Assembly (NCBI GenBank): GCA_016713035.1
Contig: JADJPW010000001.1
Coordinates: 496,001 to 560,000 of the forward strand
Direction of reading: 5' to 3'
Source: Verrucomicrobiaceae bacterium
GTDB taxonomy: Bacteria > Verrucomicrobiota > Verrucomicrobiia > Verrucomicrobiales > Verrucomicrobiaceae
Length of the DNA: 64,000 bases
Shown here: one piece after another, positions 9,768 through 17,670 of the stretch
Position numbering within the stretch: position 1 is the stretch's first letter
How the letters are laid out: every line of letters starts with the position of its first letter
Program-made: the position numbers and the translations under genes
The notes under the pieces: model-generated
What the model was told of the DNA's origin: nothing
What the model saw: only the letters and a program-made list of their open reading frames with translations
Database searches by the model: none

Positions 9768-10694
9768 ATGCTGACGGCGGCCCTCATTCTATGCCTTTTG
9801 CTTTCCTTCGTGCTTTCGGGCTCGGAGAGCGCGGTGCTGGCCGTCAGTCGCGTGCGTGTGCGGCATGCGGCGGAAAAGGGCGATCCCAGAGCCCAGAAAC
9901 TGCTGCCACTGCTGGATGACCGTGACTCACTGCTGGGCTGCATCACCGTGGCGAATCATCTGGCGAATCTGGGGGCCTTTCTGCTGGTGGCGCTGCCGCT
10001 GATCCGGCATGCGAGCTTTGTGAAGGCGGCTCTGATCTTTCTCATCGCGCTGCCGTTTTTCCTCCTGCTGCTGGAGCTGATGCCGAAGAAGCTCTTTCGC
10101 CGCTACCCCTTCCGCTCGCTGCGGGCTGTGGCCACGCTGTTGCAGGCAGTGGGCCTAGCGAGACCACTTTTCCGCATGTTTGCCACCACGAACCGGATCA
10201 CCCAAACGGATGACGGTGCTGGCAGTCGCAGACGAGAGGATTTGAAGACACTCTCCGAGTCACTCGCCGCGGATAATCAGCTCTCTAGCTCTGCCACTCG
10301 CCTAATCGGCAGTGTGATGGACTTTCACCGCCGTAGCACAGGTGATCTGATGCTGCCGCTGGACCGTAGTGCGGCACTCAGGGCTGATCAGCCGCTGCAC
10401 GCTGCGCTGCAAATAGCACGCTCACAAAAATCCGCACTCCTACCAGTGCTCGATGAGCATGGCCACTTCATCGGAGTGCTAGATACAGCGACACTGCCGT
10501 CCTCACTGCCGGCAGATCGCCTCGTGCGGCAGCACATGCGCACACTCATCAGTGTGCCTGCTCGCTCCCCTGCCCTTCACACGCTGCAGCGCCTGCGCAA
10601 GCAGGGCCGCCGCCTCGCACTCGTCACGGGCGAGGATGAGCTGCCCGTGGGCCTCATCACAGATGATCGCCTGCTGGCTCCACTGATGCAGTAA
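9768..10694 (+). CDS. CNNM (DUF21) transmembrane and CBS-domain protein
   Basis: 308 residues from ATG 9768. I prefer this to an upstream TTG (9732) because it gives the usual hydrophobic N-terminal helix followed by the DUF21 signature (LSGSESAVLAVSRVRVRHAAEKG). Several membrane helices occupy residues 1-130, with 'ELMPKKLFRRYP' matching the family's E-x-x-PK motif. Two CBS-like repeats follow (about 190-300; 'SALLPVLDEHGHFIGVLD' and 'LALVTGEDELPVGLIT'). Family members are linked to Mg2+/Co2+ efflux or membrane integrity (CorB/CorC, CNNM). No CorC/HlyC domain is present at the C-terminus. Confidence 0.8.
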   Translation: MLTAALILCLLLSFVLSGSESAVLAVSRVRVRHAAEKGDPRAQKLLPLLDDRDSLLGCITVANHLANLGAFLLVALPLIRHASFVKAALIFLIALPFFLLLLELMPKKLFRRYPFRSLRAVATLLQAVGLARPLFRMFATTNRITQTDDGAGSRRREDLKTLSESLAADNQLSSSATRLIGSVMDFHRRSTGDLMLPLDRSAALRADQPLHAALQIARSQKSALLPVLDEHGHFIGVLDTATLPSSLPADRLVRQHMRTLISVPARSPALHTLQRLRKQGRRLALVTGEDELPVGLITDDRLLAPLMQ

Positions 10695-10702
10695 GCAGTT
10701 AT

Positions 10703-11629
10703 TTACGCCGTCAGCGCAGCCACAGCGGCATCGAGCGTAGCGGCGTCTTTGATGCTGATGACTTGGGCGGATTTGTCGATTTTACCCAGGAGTCCGGCCA
10801 GTGTCGCATCGGGGCCGCATTCGATGAAACGTGTGTGACCTGCGGCAATGAGGCTCTGCATGCACTCCACCCAGCGGACACTGCCCGTGACTTGGCGAGT
10901 GAGCGTCTCGCGGATGTCCTCGGCAGAGCTGACGGCGCGGGCGGCGAAATTACTCACCACGGTGCAGCGTGGCGTTTGCAGTGCCGTAGCGGCCAAAACT
11001 GCTGCCAGTTGATCCTGCGCAGTCTGCATGAGGCGGCTGTGATAAGCACCTGCGACGGGCAGCGGGATGGCACGCTTGATGCCTTTATCCTTCGCTTTGG
11101 CAGCGGCGGACTCGATGCCAGCGACGCTGCCACTGAGCACGATCTGGCCTGGGGCATTTAGATTGGCCACATCGACATCACATTCTGCGGCCAGCTCACG
11201 GATCGCGGCCTCCTCACCACCGATCATGGCCACCATCGCGCCCTGAGTGGCGGCGCAGGCCTGCTCCATGAAGCTACCACGCTGAAAAACCAGCTTCAGC
11301 CCCGTGGCGAAGTCAAAGGTGCCTGCTGCTGCATGCGCGGTGAATTCCCCGAGCGAAAGCCCTGCCGTAGCGCTGATCTCGAGCTGGGGCAGCTTCGATT
11401 TCAGCACCTCCAAGATAGCGAGTCCATGCGCATAGAGGGCAGGTTGGCAGCGGCTAGTCTTCGTGAGCTCCTCCATCGGCCCCTCGAACATCACATTCGT
11501 CAGGGAAAAGCCCAATGCGGCGTCCACCTGCTCCAGCAGGCTACGGGCGGCGGGGTGTGCCTCAGCGAGATCTTTGCCCATGCCGACTTTTTGAGCGCCT
11601 TGGCCGGAGAAGAGGAGAACAGCTTTCAT
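10703..11629 (-). CDS. fabD: malonyl-CoA:ACP transacylase
   Basis: 308 residues, a standard length for FabD, which loads malonate from malonyl-CoA onto acyl carrier protein for fatty-acid synthesis. Visible motifs are GQGAQ (9-13), the nucleophile elbow GLSLGEF with Ser92 (Leu replaces the usual His in GHSLG), QPALYAHG, and GAYHSRLM with the catalytic His197. The open frame continues upstream to 12118, but the ATG at 11629 starts exactly at the conserved 'MKAVLLFSGQGAQ' and the upstream part is shadow sequence over the divergent gene. It stands alone here, without other fab genes. Confidence 0.95.
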   Translation of the reverse strand: MKAVLLFSGQGAQKVGMGKDLAEAHPAARSLLEQVDAALGFSLTNVMFEGPMEELTKTSRCQPALYAHGLAILEVLKSKLPQLEISATAGLSLGEFTAHAAAGTFDFATGLKLVFQRGSFMEQACAATQGAMVAMIGGEEAAIRELAAECDVDVANLNAPGQIVLSGSVAGIESAAAKAKDKGIKRAIPLPVAGAYHSRLMQTAQDQLAAVLAATALQTPRCTVVSNFAARAVSSAEDIRETLTRQVTGSVRWVECMQSLIAAGHTRFIECGPDATLAGLLGKIDKSAQVISIKDAATLDAAVAALTA

Positions 11630-11819
11630 GAAAGGAGTGTGGGATGAATTTGGAGCGGGAAAAAAGGAGAGATAGTGACGCAGGAAATGCGCATTCCTGA
11701 GGTGGCGAGAGAATGCTAGCGGGCAAGGAGCAATCCACCGCAGCACCACGAGTGCGGTGCTGATTTGGAGCTTCCGGCGTTGCACGGAGCGCGAGGCGGG
11801 TCGAAAGGCGGCGCGGCGC

Positions 11820-13664
11820 ATGCGCTTTCTAAACCCGAGCTTCCTCCACCTTGCCTGGCTGGCGATCATTCCGCTGGCGCTGTGGCTTTTCCGGCGGGCG
11901 GCACGGCGGCTACCCGTGTCCACGCTGCTGTTTTTCAAATCATTGGCCCGTGAGCACCAGGAGTCCGCATGGCTGCGCCAGATCAAAAAATGGCTCTCGC
12001 TCGCTCTCACCCTTTTGGCACTGATTTTGGCCGTACTGGCCCTCGCTCGGCCCTCCGGTGATCTAGCGGCTGGGAGCACGCAGGCCGTCGTTTTGGTCGC
12101 AGACCGCTCTGCGTCCATGTCCGCACGAGATGCAGCCGCGGTGAGCCGTATGGAGGCTGCAAAGACCGCACTGCGCTCCGTCGTGCGCTCCTTGCCAGAT
12201 CAGGCGGTGCTCACACTCATCGCCTACGATGCGCGGCCAGAGGTACTGCTCTCCCGCAGTCGGAATCGGCGTGAGTGCCTGCGCCTCATCGACACACTGG
12301 ATGCTGTGCCGATCGAAGGAGATGCCGCCGCTGCGCTGGAGGCGGCTCATCGGCTCGCCGAGCTCGATGCAGGTGCAAAAATCTGGCTCGCGAGTGATGC
12401 GCTGCCGGCAGATGGCAGCAAGGTGTCGTTCCTCGATTGCGCCTTGCCAGAGGTGCTCAATGCAGGCCTCACCGGCTTTCAAATCCGGCCTGGCCCACTC
12501 AGTGGCGGTCAGCTTGAGCTCTTTGCCAGCATCAGCGCCTCCGCTGCGAATCGCGCCACCGTGACCAGCACGCTCGAGATGACACTGGCTGGCCGACTGG
12601 CCCAGTTGCGCGAGGTGGAGCTAGCCCCTGGAGCCTCCATTTCGCTCATTTTGCCGCTGGAGGCCATGCGTGGCCAGCAGGTGGAGCTACGACTGCGCAC
12701 TCCAGGTGACTGCATGAGCTGGGATGATGCCGCAGCAGCCCCATTGCCGCGTCCGCATGCGATTCAGGCCGCGTGGTTCGCACAGGATGCAGATCCATTT
12801 ACAGAACTGGCCCTCGCATCGCTGGTGGAGTCACGCCGGGTCGAGATGACTCGCTACGAGCCCGCAGCCTGGCCCCCGAAGGAAAAGCCTGATGTGTATA
12901 TCTTTGAGCACTGGCTACCGGGCAAAGACTGGCCCACGGACCGGCCCGTCATCGTGCTCGATCCTCGTCAAAGCAGTGGCCCGCTCACGGTGCGGCAGCT
13001 TCCAGGCAATGGCGTGCCGCATGATGGTGTGCGAGCCGTGCAGGCGGAGCATCCTGTGCTCTACCGGGTGGCGAGTGGTCGTGTGGCGGTGACTCGGTCC
13101 GTCGAGCTCACGCTCCCATCCTCACTTGAGACGCTGTGGATGGCGGGGAATGATCCCGTACTAGCTGCCGGTGAGCATGCGGGGCAGCGCCTCGTCGTTA
13201 CCGGATTCTCCCCTGCGCGGTCAGAGCAGCTCGCGCTGCTGCCAGCGCTGCCACTGGTGCTGGGAAATGCCCTTTTCTGGTGTGCAGAGCCCTCCACCGC
13301 CATGCAGGAGCTACGCCCACGCCACACGGGGGAGCTCATCGCTGCGGATGGACTGGTGAGCTGGCAAGCCTGGGATGGCAGCACCTTCATCCGCACCAGT
13401 GAGCAGAGTAGCGGCAGCCTGCTACCACTGCGCCGGATAGGCGTGTGGGAGAGCTCCGATGGCCGCAGTGGGGCCAGCATCCTCGCCAGCGCTGCGGAGA
13501 CAAATTTACGCGCCGCCGCATCCTCGCCAACCAGCTCACCGGCACTATCACGCTCGCTGCTATCCACGAATGCCTTTGGCACCTGGTCGCGGCGTTTGAT
13601 CTGGATGTTACTGGCGCTCCTGTTGCTAGAGAGCTTCCTCTTTCACCGCAAAGCCGTGTATTGA
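11820..13664 (+). CDS. BatA-type N-terminal / von Willebrand A domain membrane protein
   Basis: 614 residues from ATG 11820. This start places the hallmark BatA N-terminus (MRFLNPSFLHLAWLAIIPLA) first, followed by a second membrane helix near residues 60-80. A VWA domain follows, with an intact MIDAS DxSxS motif (ADRSASMSARD). The rest is a beta-rich periplasmic region, with a final transmembrane helix near the C-terminus (RRLIWMLLALLLLESFLF). Such proteins normally sit in MoxR-DUF58-Bat clusters acting on envelope protein folding or oxidative stress. Those partners are not within the window next to this gene, which is unusual. Exact role uncertain. Confidence 0.8.
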   Translation: MRFLNPSFLHLAWLAIIPLALWLFRRAARRLPVSTLLFFKSLAREHQESAWLRQIKKWLSLALTLLALILAVLALARPSGDLAAGSTQAVVLVADRSASMSARDAAAVSRMEAAKTALRSVVRSLPDQAVLTLIAYDARPEVLLSRSRNRRECLRLIDTLDAVPIEGDAAAALEAAHRLAELDAGAKIWLASDALPADGSKVSFLDCALPEVLNAGLTGFQIRPGPLSGGQLELFASISASAANRATVTSTLEMTLAGRLAQLREVELAPGASISLILPLEAMRGQQVELRLRTPGDCMSWDDAAAAPLPRPHAIQAAWFAQDADPFTELALASLVESRRVEMTRYEPAAWPPKEKPDVYIFEHWLPGKDWPTDRPVIVLDPRQSSGPLTVRQLPGNGVPHDGVRAVQAEHPVLYRVASGRVAVTRSVELTLPSSLETLWMAGNDPVLAAGEHAGQRLVVTGFSPARSEQLALLPALPLVLGNALFWCAEPSTAMQELRPRHTGELIAADGLVSWQAWDGSTFIRTSEQSSGSLLPLRRIGVWESSDGRSGASILASAAETNLRAAASSPTSSPALSRSLLSTNAFGTWSRRLIWMLLALLLLESFLFHRKAVY

Positions 13665-13734
13665 GCCACTAGCCTGCATTTCTCACATTCTGGGTAAAAA
13701 CCACCTCAGTCTGTATTCGTGTCCGCTTCGTCGG

Positions 13735-13790
13735 AGTGCTCAGTGCTTAGTGGTCAGTTAATTTCCTCCTGGTGATTACCACTGAGCACT
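13735..13790. repeat. intergenic inverted repeat
   Basis: Perfect 11-bp arms AGTGCTCAGTG (13735-13745) and CACTGAGCACT (13780-13790) enclose 34 bases that contain further partial copies of the arm (TTAGTGGTCAGT). It lies between the converging BatA-type gene and rpsU. It has no T-run, so it is not an obvious terminator. It may be a copy of a short dispersed repeat. Confidence 0.6.
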
Positions 13791-13840
13791 TCGTTTCTGA
13801 AATTGTGTGAGAAATCCAGACTAGGTAGCACGCGGGCATG

Positions 13841-13873
13841 AAAAAAGCCTCCGTCCGCGTGGGAGGAGGCTTC
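13841..13873 (-). terminator. intrinsic terminator of rpsU
   Basis: On the minus strand an 8-bp stem AAGCCTCC / GGAGGCTT closes a 12-base loop and runs directly into six T residues. It is placed 26 bases after the rpsU stop codon. Confidence 0.8.
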
Positions 13874-13898
13874 ATTCAAAAACGAACGACAGATCGAA

Positions 13899-14141
13899 TT
13901 AAGCGCCGACGGCTTCGATGGCGGGAGCAGCCTCTTCGGCAGACTTCGGCATCGTGAAGCGGAAACGGATCTTGCCACGCTTGGCGGTAGCACGGGCCTT
14001 ACGGCGGTAACGCTCTTTGGGGGTCTCGTGAGCACGCAGGCGGCGCACTTCCTCGAGGACGCCTTCCATCTCGAGTTTCGTCTTGAGACGTTTGAGGGCG
14101 CGGTCAACAGGTTCGCCTTTGCGGATTTGGACTTCAGTCAT
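13899..14141 (-). CDS. rpsU: 30S ribosomal protein bS21
   Basis: 80 residues. The N-terminus (MTEVQIRKGEPVDRALKRLK) and the basic block HETPKERYRRKARA are the bS21 signature. bS21 joins the small subunit platform near the anti-Shine-Dalgarno end of 16S rRNA. The C-terminal tail is longer than in E. coli and acidic/Ala-rich (EEAAPAIEAVGA), as often seen in this phylum. It follows tRNA-Gln on the same strand by 104 bases and ends in its own terminator. Its ATG has no Shine-Dalgarno. Confidence 0.95.
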   Translation of the reverse strand: MTEVQIRKGEPVDRALKRLKTKLEMEGVLEEVRRLRAHETPKERYRRKARATAKRGKIRFRFTMPKSAEEAAPAIEAVGA

Positions 14142-14245
14142 GGTATCAGGTTGTTGGGGAGGGGGGAAAGGGGCGCGGAGAATAGGGGCATGTCGCCGGG
14201 CGTCAAGCCGTCATTTGGCTGTCTCCGGTTGAGCTTCGTGCAGAG

Positions 14246-14319
14246 TGGTTGCCTTACTAGGATTCGAACCTAGAATAACAGATTCAGAATCTGCTGTGTT
14301 ACCATTACACCATAAGGCA
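14246..14319 (-). tRNA. tRNA-Gln (anticodon CUG)
   Basis: A full cloverleaf folds on the minus strand: a 7-bp acceptor (TGCCTTA/TAAGGCA), a D-arm with AATGGTA loop, an anticodon stem GCAGA/TCTGT around loop TTCTGAA giving anticodon CTG, and a T-arm CTAGG-TTCGAAT-CCTAG. A discriminator A and encoded CCA follow (14246-14249). The CUG anticodon and weak U1-A72 pair fit glutamine. Confidence 0.95.
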
Positions 14320-14461
14320 GTCGGGGGAACGAAGGGGCGCGAGTCTATCGTCTCCTGCCGGTCTTTCAAGTGATGTGAAGGACTTTTTCACATCTCCATG
14401 CTTTTTTCAGGGCGGAAGCCCGCTTGACGCCTGTGGCGGTTGCGGGCCTCTTGGAGGCCAC

Positions 14462-16030
14462 ATGCGCCTGTTTTGCCTCTTTTTTGCCCAACTTGCCGTT
14501 TTTGCCCCGGCGGCCACTTTTGACCTCTTGATCGAAAATGCCCGCATCGCAGACGGCACTGGCGCTGCGCTCCAAACGGGCTCCATCGCCATCAAAGACG
14601 GAAAAATCGCCGCCATCGGAAAGCTGGACGGCGCGGAGGCGGCTCAAAAAATCGACGCAGGTGGTCTCGTCGCCGCACCGGGCTTCATCGACGTGCATAC
14701 GCACTCCGAGGACATCTGCGAAAACCCTGTGGCAGAGAATTTCCTGCGCATGGGCGTCACCACCATCATCACCGGGAATTGTGGCTCCTCCCGCACGGAT
14801 GTGGGCCGCTTTTTCACGGAGATCGAGGCCGCACGGCCCGCGCTGAATGTCGCCACACTCATCGGTCATGGCAGCGTGCGCCGCGATGGGATGGGCGGCA
14901 GCTTCATCCGCGCCCCAGACGCCGCCCAGCTCGCCGCGATGGAAAAAAACGTCGATCAGGCCATGCAGGAGGGGGCCTTGGGCCTGAGCACCGGCCTCAT
15001 CTACGTGCCGGGCTCCTTTGCCAAGACGGAGGAGATCACCGCTCTGGCCAAAATCGTCGCACGCTATGACGGCATCTACGTCAGCCACATGCGCTATGAG
15101 ACGGTGAAGATCTTTGAGGCCGTGGAGGAGCTGCTGCGCATCGCCCGCGACTCTGGCTGCCGTGCGGAGCTTTCACACATCAAACTAGCGGGCCCCAGCG
15201 CCTGGGGAAAGGCGCAGGAGGTGCTCCGCGTGCTGGATCAAGCCCGTGCGGTGGGGCTCAAGATCACGCACGATCAATACGCCTACACCGCCAGCAGCAC
15301 CAGCCTGCGCCAGACCATCCCAGATGCCGCCCTGGAGGGCACGCGGGAGGATTTCCTCAAGCGCCTAGCTGATCCAGCTGAAAAGGCCAAAATCCTCAGT
15401 GGCATGGCCGAGATGCGGCAGCGTCAGGGCCGCCAAGACTATGCTTATGCCGTGATCGCCCGATTCGCCGCAGATGCATCGCTGAACGGCAAAAACATCC
15501 CTCAAGCCGCCAAGCTCCTACGCGGTGCAGACACGCTCGATGACCAGATCGAGACCATCCTCGACCTGGAGGCCCGTGGAGGAGCCAGCGCCATCTTTCA
15601 TGGCATGAATGAGGACGATTTGCGCACCTTCATGCGCCATCCACTGACCATGACAGCCAGTGATGGTGGACCACGCCGCCTGGGCGAAGACATGCCGCAC
15701 CCACGTAGCTACGGGAACAATGCTCGCGTGCTGGCCCGCTACGTGCGTGAGGAAAAACTGCTCACACTGGAGGATGCCGTGCGCCGCATGACCAGCCTGC
15801 CCGCAGAGACCTTTCACCTCACAGGGCGTGGCATTTTACGGCCAGGAGCAGCGGCGGATGTGGTCATCTTTGACCCCGCTGGTGTGAATGATCCCTCCAC
15901 CTTCGCTGATCCGCATCACTACGCAGAGGGCTTCACCCATGTCCTCGTGAATGGTGTGCCTGTGATCGAGAAAAACCGCCTCACCACCGCTCGCCCAGGC
16001 CAGATCGTGCGTAGGCAGGGCCACAAGTGA
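14462..16030 (+). CDS. exported amidohydrolase, N-acyl-D-amino-acid deacylase type
   Basis: 522 residues from ATG 14462, chosen because it begins a short signal peptide (MRLFCLFFAQLAVFAPAA). The mature protein starts with the amidohydrolase beta-sandwich (DLLIENARIADGTG..), then the metal-binding HxH in GFIDVHTHSE (His79/His81), GNCGSS, SHMRYE, AELSHIK and a late metal Asp in TASDGGPRRLG. This order matches D-aminoacylase/D-glutamate deacylase enzymes, which hydrolyse N-acylated D-amino acids and probably act here in periplasmic peptidoglycan or peptide turnover. It ends one base before thiF, in convergent orientation. Substrate is inferred from the family. Confidence 0.85.
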   Translation: MRLFCLFFAQLAVFAPAATFDLLIENARIADGTGAALQTGSIAIKDGKIAAIGKLDGAEAAQKIDAGGLVAAPGFIDVHTHSEDICENPVAENFLRMGVTTIITGNCGSSRTDVGRFFTEIEAARPALNVATLIGHGSVRRDGMGGSFIRAPDAAQLAAMEKNVDQAMQEGALGLSTGLIYVPGSFAKTEEITALAKIVARYDGIYVSHMRYETVKIFEAVEELLRIARDSGCRAELSHIKLAGPSAWGKAQEVLRVLDQARAVGLKITHDQYAYTASSTSLRQTIPDAALEGTREDFLKRLADPAEKAKILSGMAEMRQRQGRQDYAYAVIARFAADASLNGKNIPQAAKLLRGADTLDDQIETILDLEARGGASAIFHGMNEDDLRTFMRHPLTMTASDGGPRRLGEDMPHPRSYGNNARVLARYVREEKLLTLEDAVRRMTSLPAETFHLTGRGILRPGAAADVVIFDPAGVNDPSTFADPHHYAEGFTHVLVNGVPVIEKNRLTTARPGQIVRRQGHK

Positions 16031-16780
16031 TCAGCTCACACGGCCACACACCGCGCAGTCGGGCCGCCGTGGCAGCTTCACGCGGCGGAACTGCATCGTG
16101 GCGAGATCCATGGAGAGCATTTCACCCGCCAGTAGGCTGCCGATGCCCGTGATCCGCTTGATCACCTCCATTGCGCCGATGCAGGCCGCTGTGCCAGACA
16201 CTGCGCCGAAGACGGGGAACTGCCGCTTCCATGTGGGAGGCACCTCTGGGACATAGCAGGCGAGGCAGCCCGTCTCTTCAGGAATAAAAGTGGTCACGCT
16301 GGCCTGCATCGTGTGCATGGCGCATTCCACCAGCGGCTTCCCAGCACGAAAAGCCGCTGCATTGAGTGCTAGTCGCTCCTGAAACAGCGGTGCGGCATCG
16401 ACGACGATGTCGGCCTGCGCCACGAGGCCGTCTGCATTGCTTTCATGGACGTTTTCTTCGATGCCGATGATCTCACAGCGTGGATTCAGCTCACGCAGCC
16501 GCCGGGTGATGGACTCCATGCGTGGTTGGCCGATGTGATCATGCGTTTGCAGCAGTTGGCGGTTCAGATCGGATGCCTTGAGCTTTCCACCATGCGCTAG
16601 GATGAGTCGGCCCACGCCAGCGGCGGCCAGCTCCAGCGCCACTAGCCCGCCTAGACCACCCACACGCGAGATGAGCACACTGGCAGACTTCAGCTTTGAC
16701 TGACCGGCCTCGCCCACACCAGGCACCCACATCTGCCATTCGTAGATGGCACGTTCCTCAGCGGTCAGTTCGGCATTCAT
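16031..16780 (-). CDS. thiF: ThiF/MoeB-type E1-like adenylyltransferase
   Basis: 249 residues. The Rossmann nucleotide site VGGLGGLVALELA lies near residue 40, followed by the family motif DLNRQLLQ and a conserved Asp in VVDAAP. Two zinc CxxC pairs are present (CLAC near 173, CAVC near 243). The ThiF/MoeB/HesA family adenylates the C-terminal Gly of a ubiquitin-fold sulfur carrier. A ThiS-like gene ends upstream by 19 bases on the same strand, so the thiamine thiazole pathway is the likely role. MoeB-type activity cannot be excluded. Confidence 0.9.
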   Translation of the reverse strand: MNAELTAEERAIYEWQMWVPGVGEAGQSKLKSASVLISRVGGLGGLVALELAAAGVGRLILAHGGKLKASDLNRQLLQTHDHIGQPRMESITRRLRELNPRCEIIGIEENVHESNADGLVAQADIVVDAAPLFQERLALNAAAFRAGKPLVECAMHTMQASVTTFIPEETGCLACYVPEVPPTWKRQFPVFGAVSGTAACIGAMEVIKRITGIGSLLAGEMLSMDLATMQFRRVKLPRRPDCAVCGRVS

Positions 16781-16799
16781 GATGAAAAAGAGGCCATTT

Positions 16800-17000
16800 T
16801 CAGCCGCCAGCGGTGATTTGCACCACTTCGATCACATCCCCTTCATTCACGATCGCGGTCTCTAGCTCGCGAGGAAGCAGTGCGGCGTGATTTTGCTCCA
16901 CTACGACGGGTTTGCCGCCGAGCCCGAGGGACTCCAACAGGCCGCGCAGAGGCTGCGGGCCATCGAGAACGCGATTTTCGCCATTGAGGGTGATTTTCAT
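16800..17000 (-). CDS. thiS: sulfur carrier protein ThiS
   Basis: 66 residues with the beta-grasp pattern of ThiS (MKITLNGENRVL...LLESLGL...VVVEQN), the VxEGDxIEVVQITAGG end and the essential C-terminal Gly-Gly that is adenylated by ThiF and thiocarboxylated. The ATG at 17000 gives the canonical start; an open frame continues further upstream without similarity. It forms an operon with thiF. ThiG is not next to it within the window. Confidence 0.9.
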   Translation of the reverse strand: MKITLNGENRVLDGPQPLRGLLESLGLGGKPVVVEQNHAALLPRELETAIVNEGDVIEVVQITAGG

Positions 17001-17057
17001 GCGGGTGGTCGATTTTGGCCCGCCACTGACCGAGTGCAACCATTCCCTCCACTGGCC

Positions 17058-17095
17058 CAAAAAGCAGCGGGAACGTCCCGAAGGACGTTCCCGCT
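17058..17095 (-). terminator. strong intrinsic terminator
   Basis: A 13-bp perfect stem (AGCGGGAACGTCC and its complement, 17066-17078 / 17083-17095) with a TTCG tetraloop on the minus strand is followed by GCTTTTT. It ends transcription from the lipoprotein gene at 17120-17524 before thiS. Confidence 0.8.
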
Positions 17096-17119
17096 GAAAA
17101 AGGTGCTCAAATGTGGAGA

Positions 17120-17524
17120 TTACTTGCCGCTGGAGCCTGCGCCAGGGCCGCCACTCGCCATGCTGTAACTATCGGACATGGGGGAGGAGGGAGGATTCGC
17201 ACCCTTCCAGCCGGCACCGGGCAGATTGTATTTGGAGGGATACTGCTCATTCACGCTGCCGACCATCCAGGGCTTCGTTTCAGCGAAGAAGTAGCTACCG
17301 AAGCGGGACTCCTTACGCTTGCGACGGATTTCATTGATGTCGCCGTTTTCTTCATAGGCACCGCCGTTGGAACCGTAGAGTCCACTGCCATCATCCGCAG
17401 CGCCGCCATAGGGAGCGAAAGAATCGGCTCCTGTGACGGAACGTCCGCTGGAGGTGGTATTCGGAGAAAGTTGTGAGCAGGAGCTAAGAATGGCCGCGAG
17501 GGCGATCGAAAGGATCAATTTCAT
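17120..17524 (-). CDS. small putative lipoprotein, Gly/Ser-rich
   Basis: 134 residues from ATG 17524, which starts a classical lipoprotein signal (MKLILSIALAAILSSC, lipobox LSSC). The mature part is low-complexity, rich in Gly, Ser, Tyr and Asn, with a basic patch (EIRRKRKESRFGSYF) in the middle and a Gly/Ser tail. No domain recognised. A strong terminator follows 25 bases downstream. Probably an envelope protein found only in close relatives; function unknown. Confidence 0.7.
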   Translation of the reverse strand: MKLILSIALAAILSSCSQLSPNTTSSGRSVTGADSFAPYGGAADDGSGLYGSNGGAYEENGDINEIRRKRKESRFGSYFFAETKPWMVGSVNEQYPSKYNLPGAGWKGANPPSSPMSDSYSMASGGPGAGSSGK

Positions 17525-17670
17525 AGGAGGCTGCGATTCTGGCGGGAAGTGAGCCCTTTTGTCAAAGTTATTTTCCCTCATTTCGTCATCCATCTGCCTA
17601 CTCAGGCATGAAAGATGCCCAGAATCACCTCGTTTCCGCACGCCAGCTTCCCCAAAGCCTGAATCTGCAC

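Noticed and set aside
10703..12118. fabD as a 471-residue protein
   Set aside because: Residues before the conserved MKAVLLFSGQGAQ have no similarity to the family and overlap the divergent BatA-type gene.
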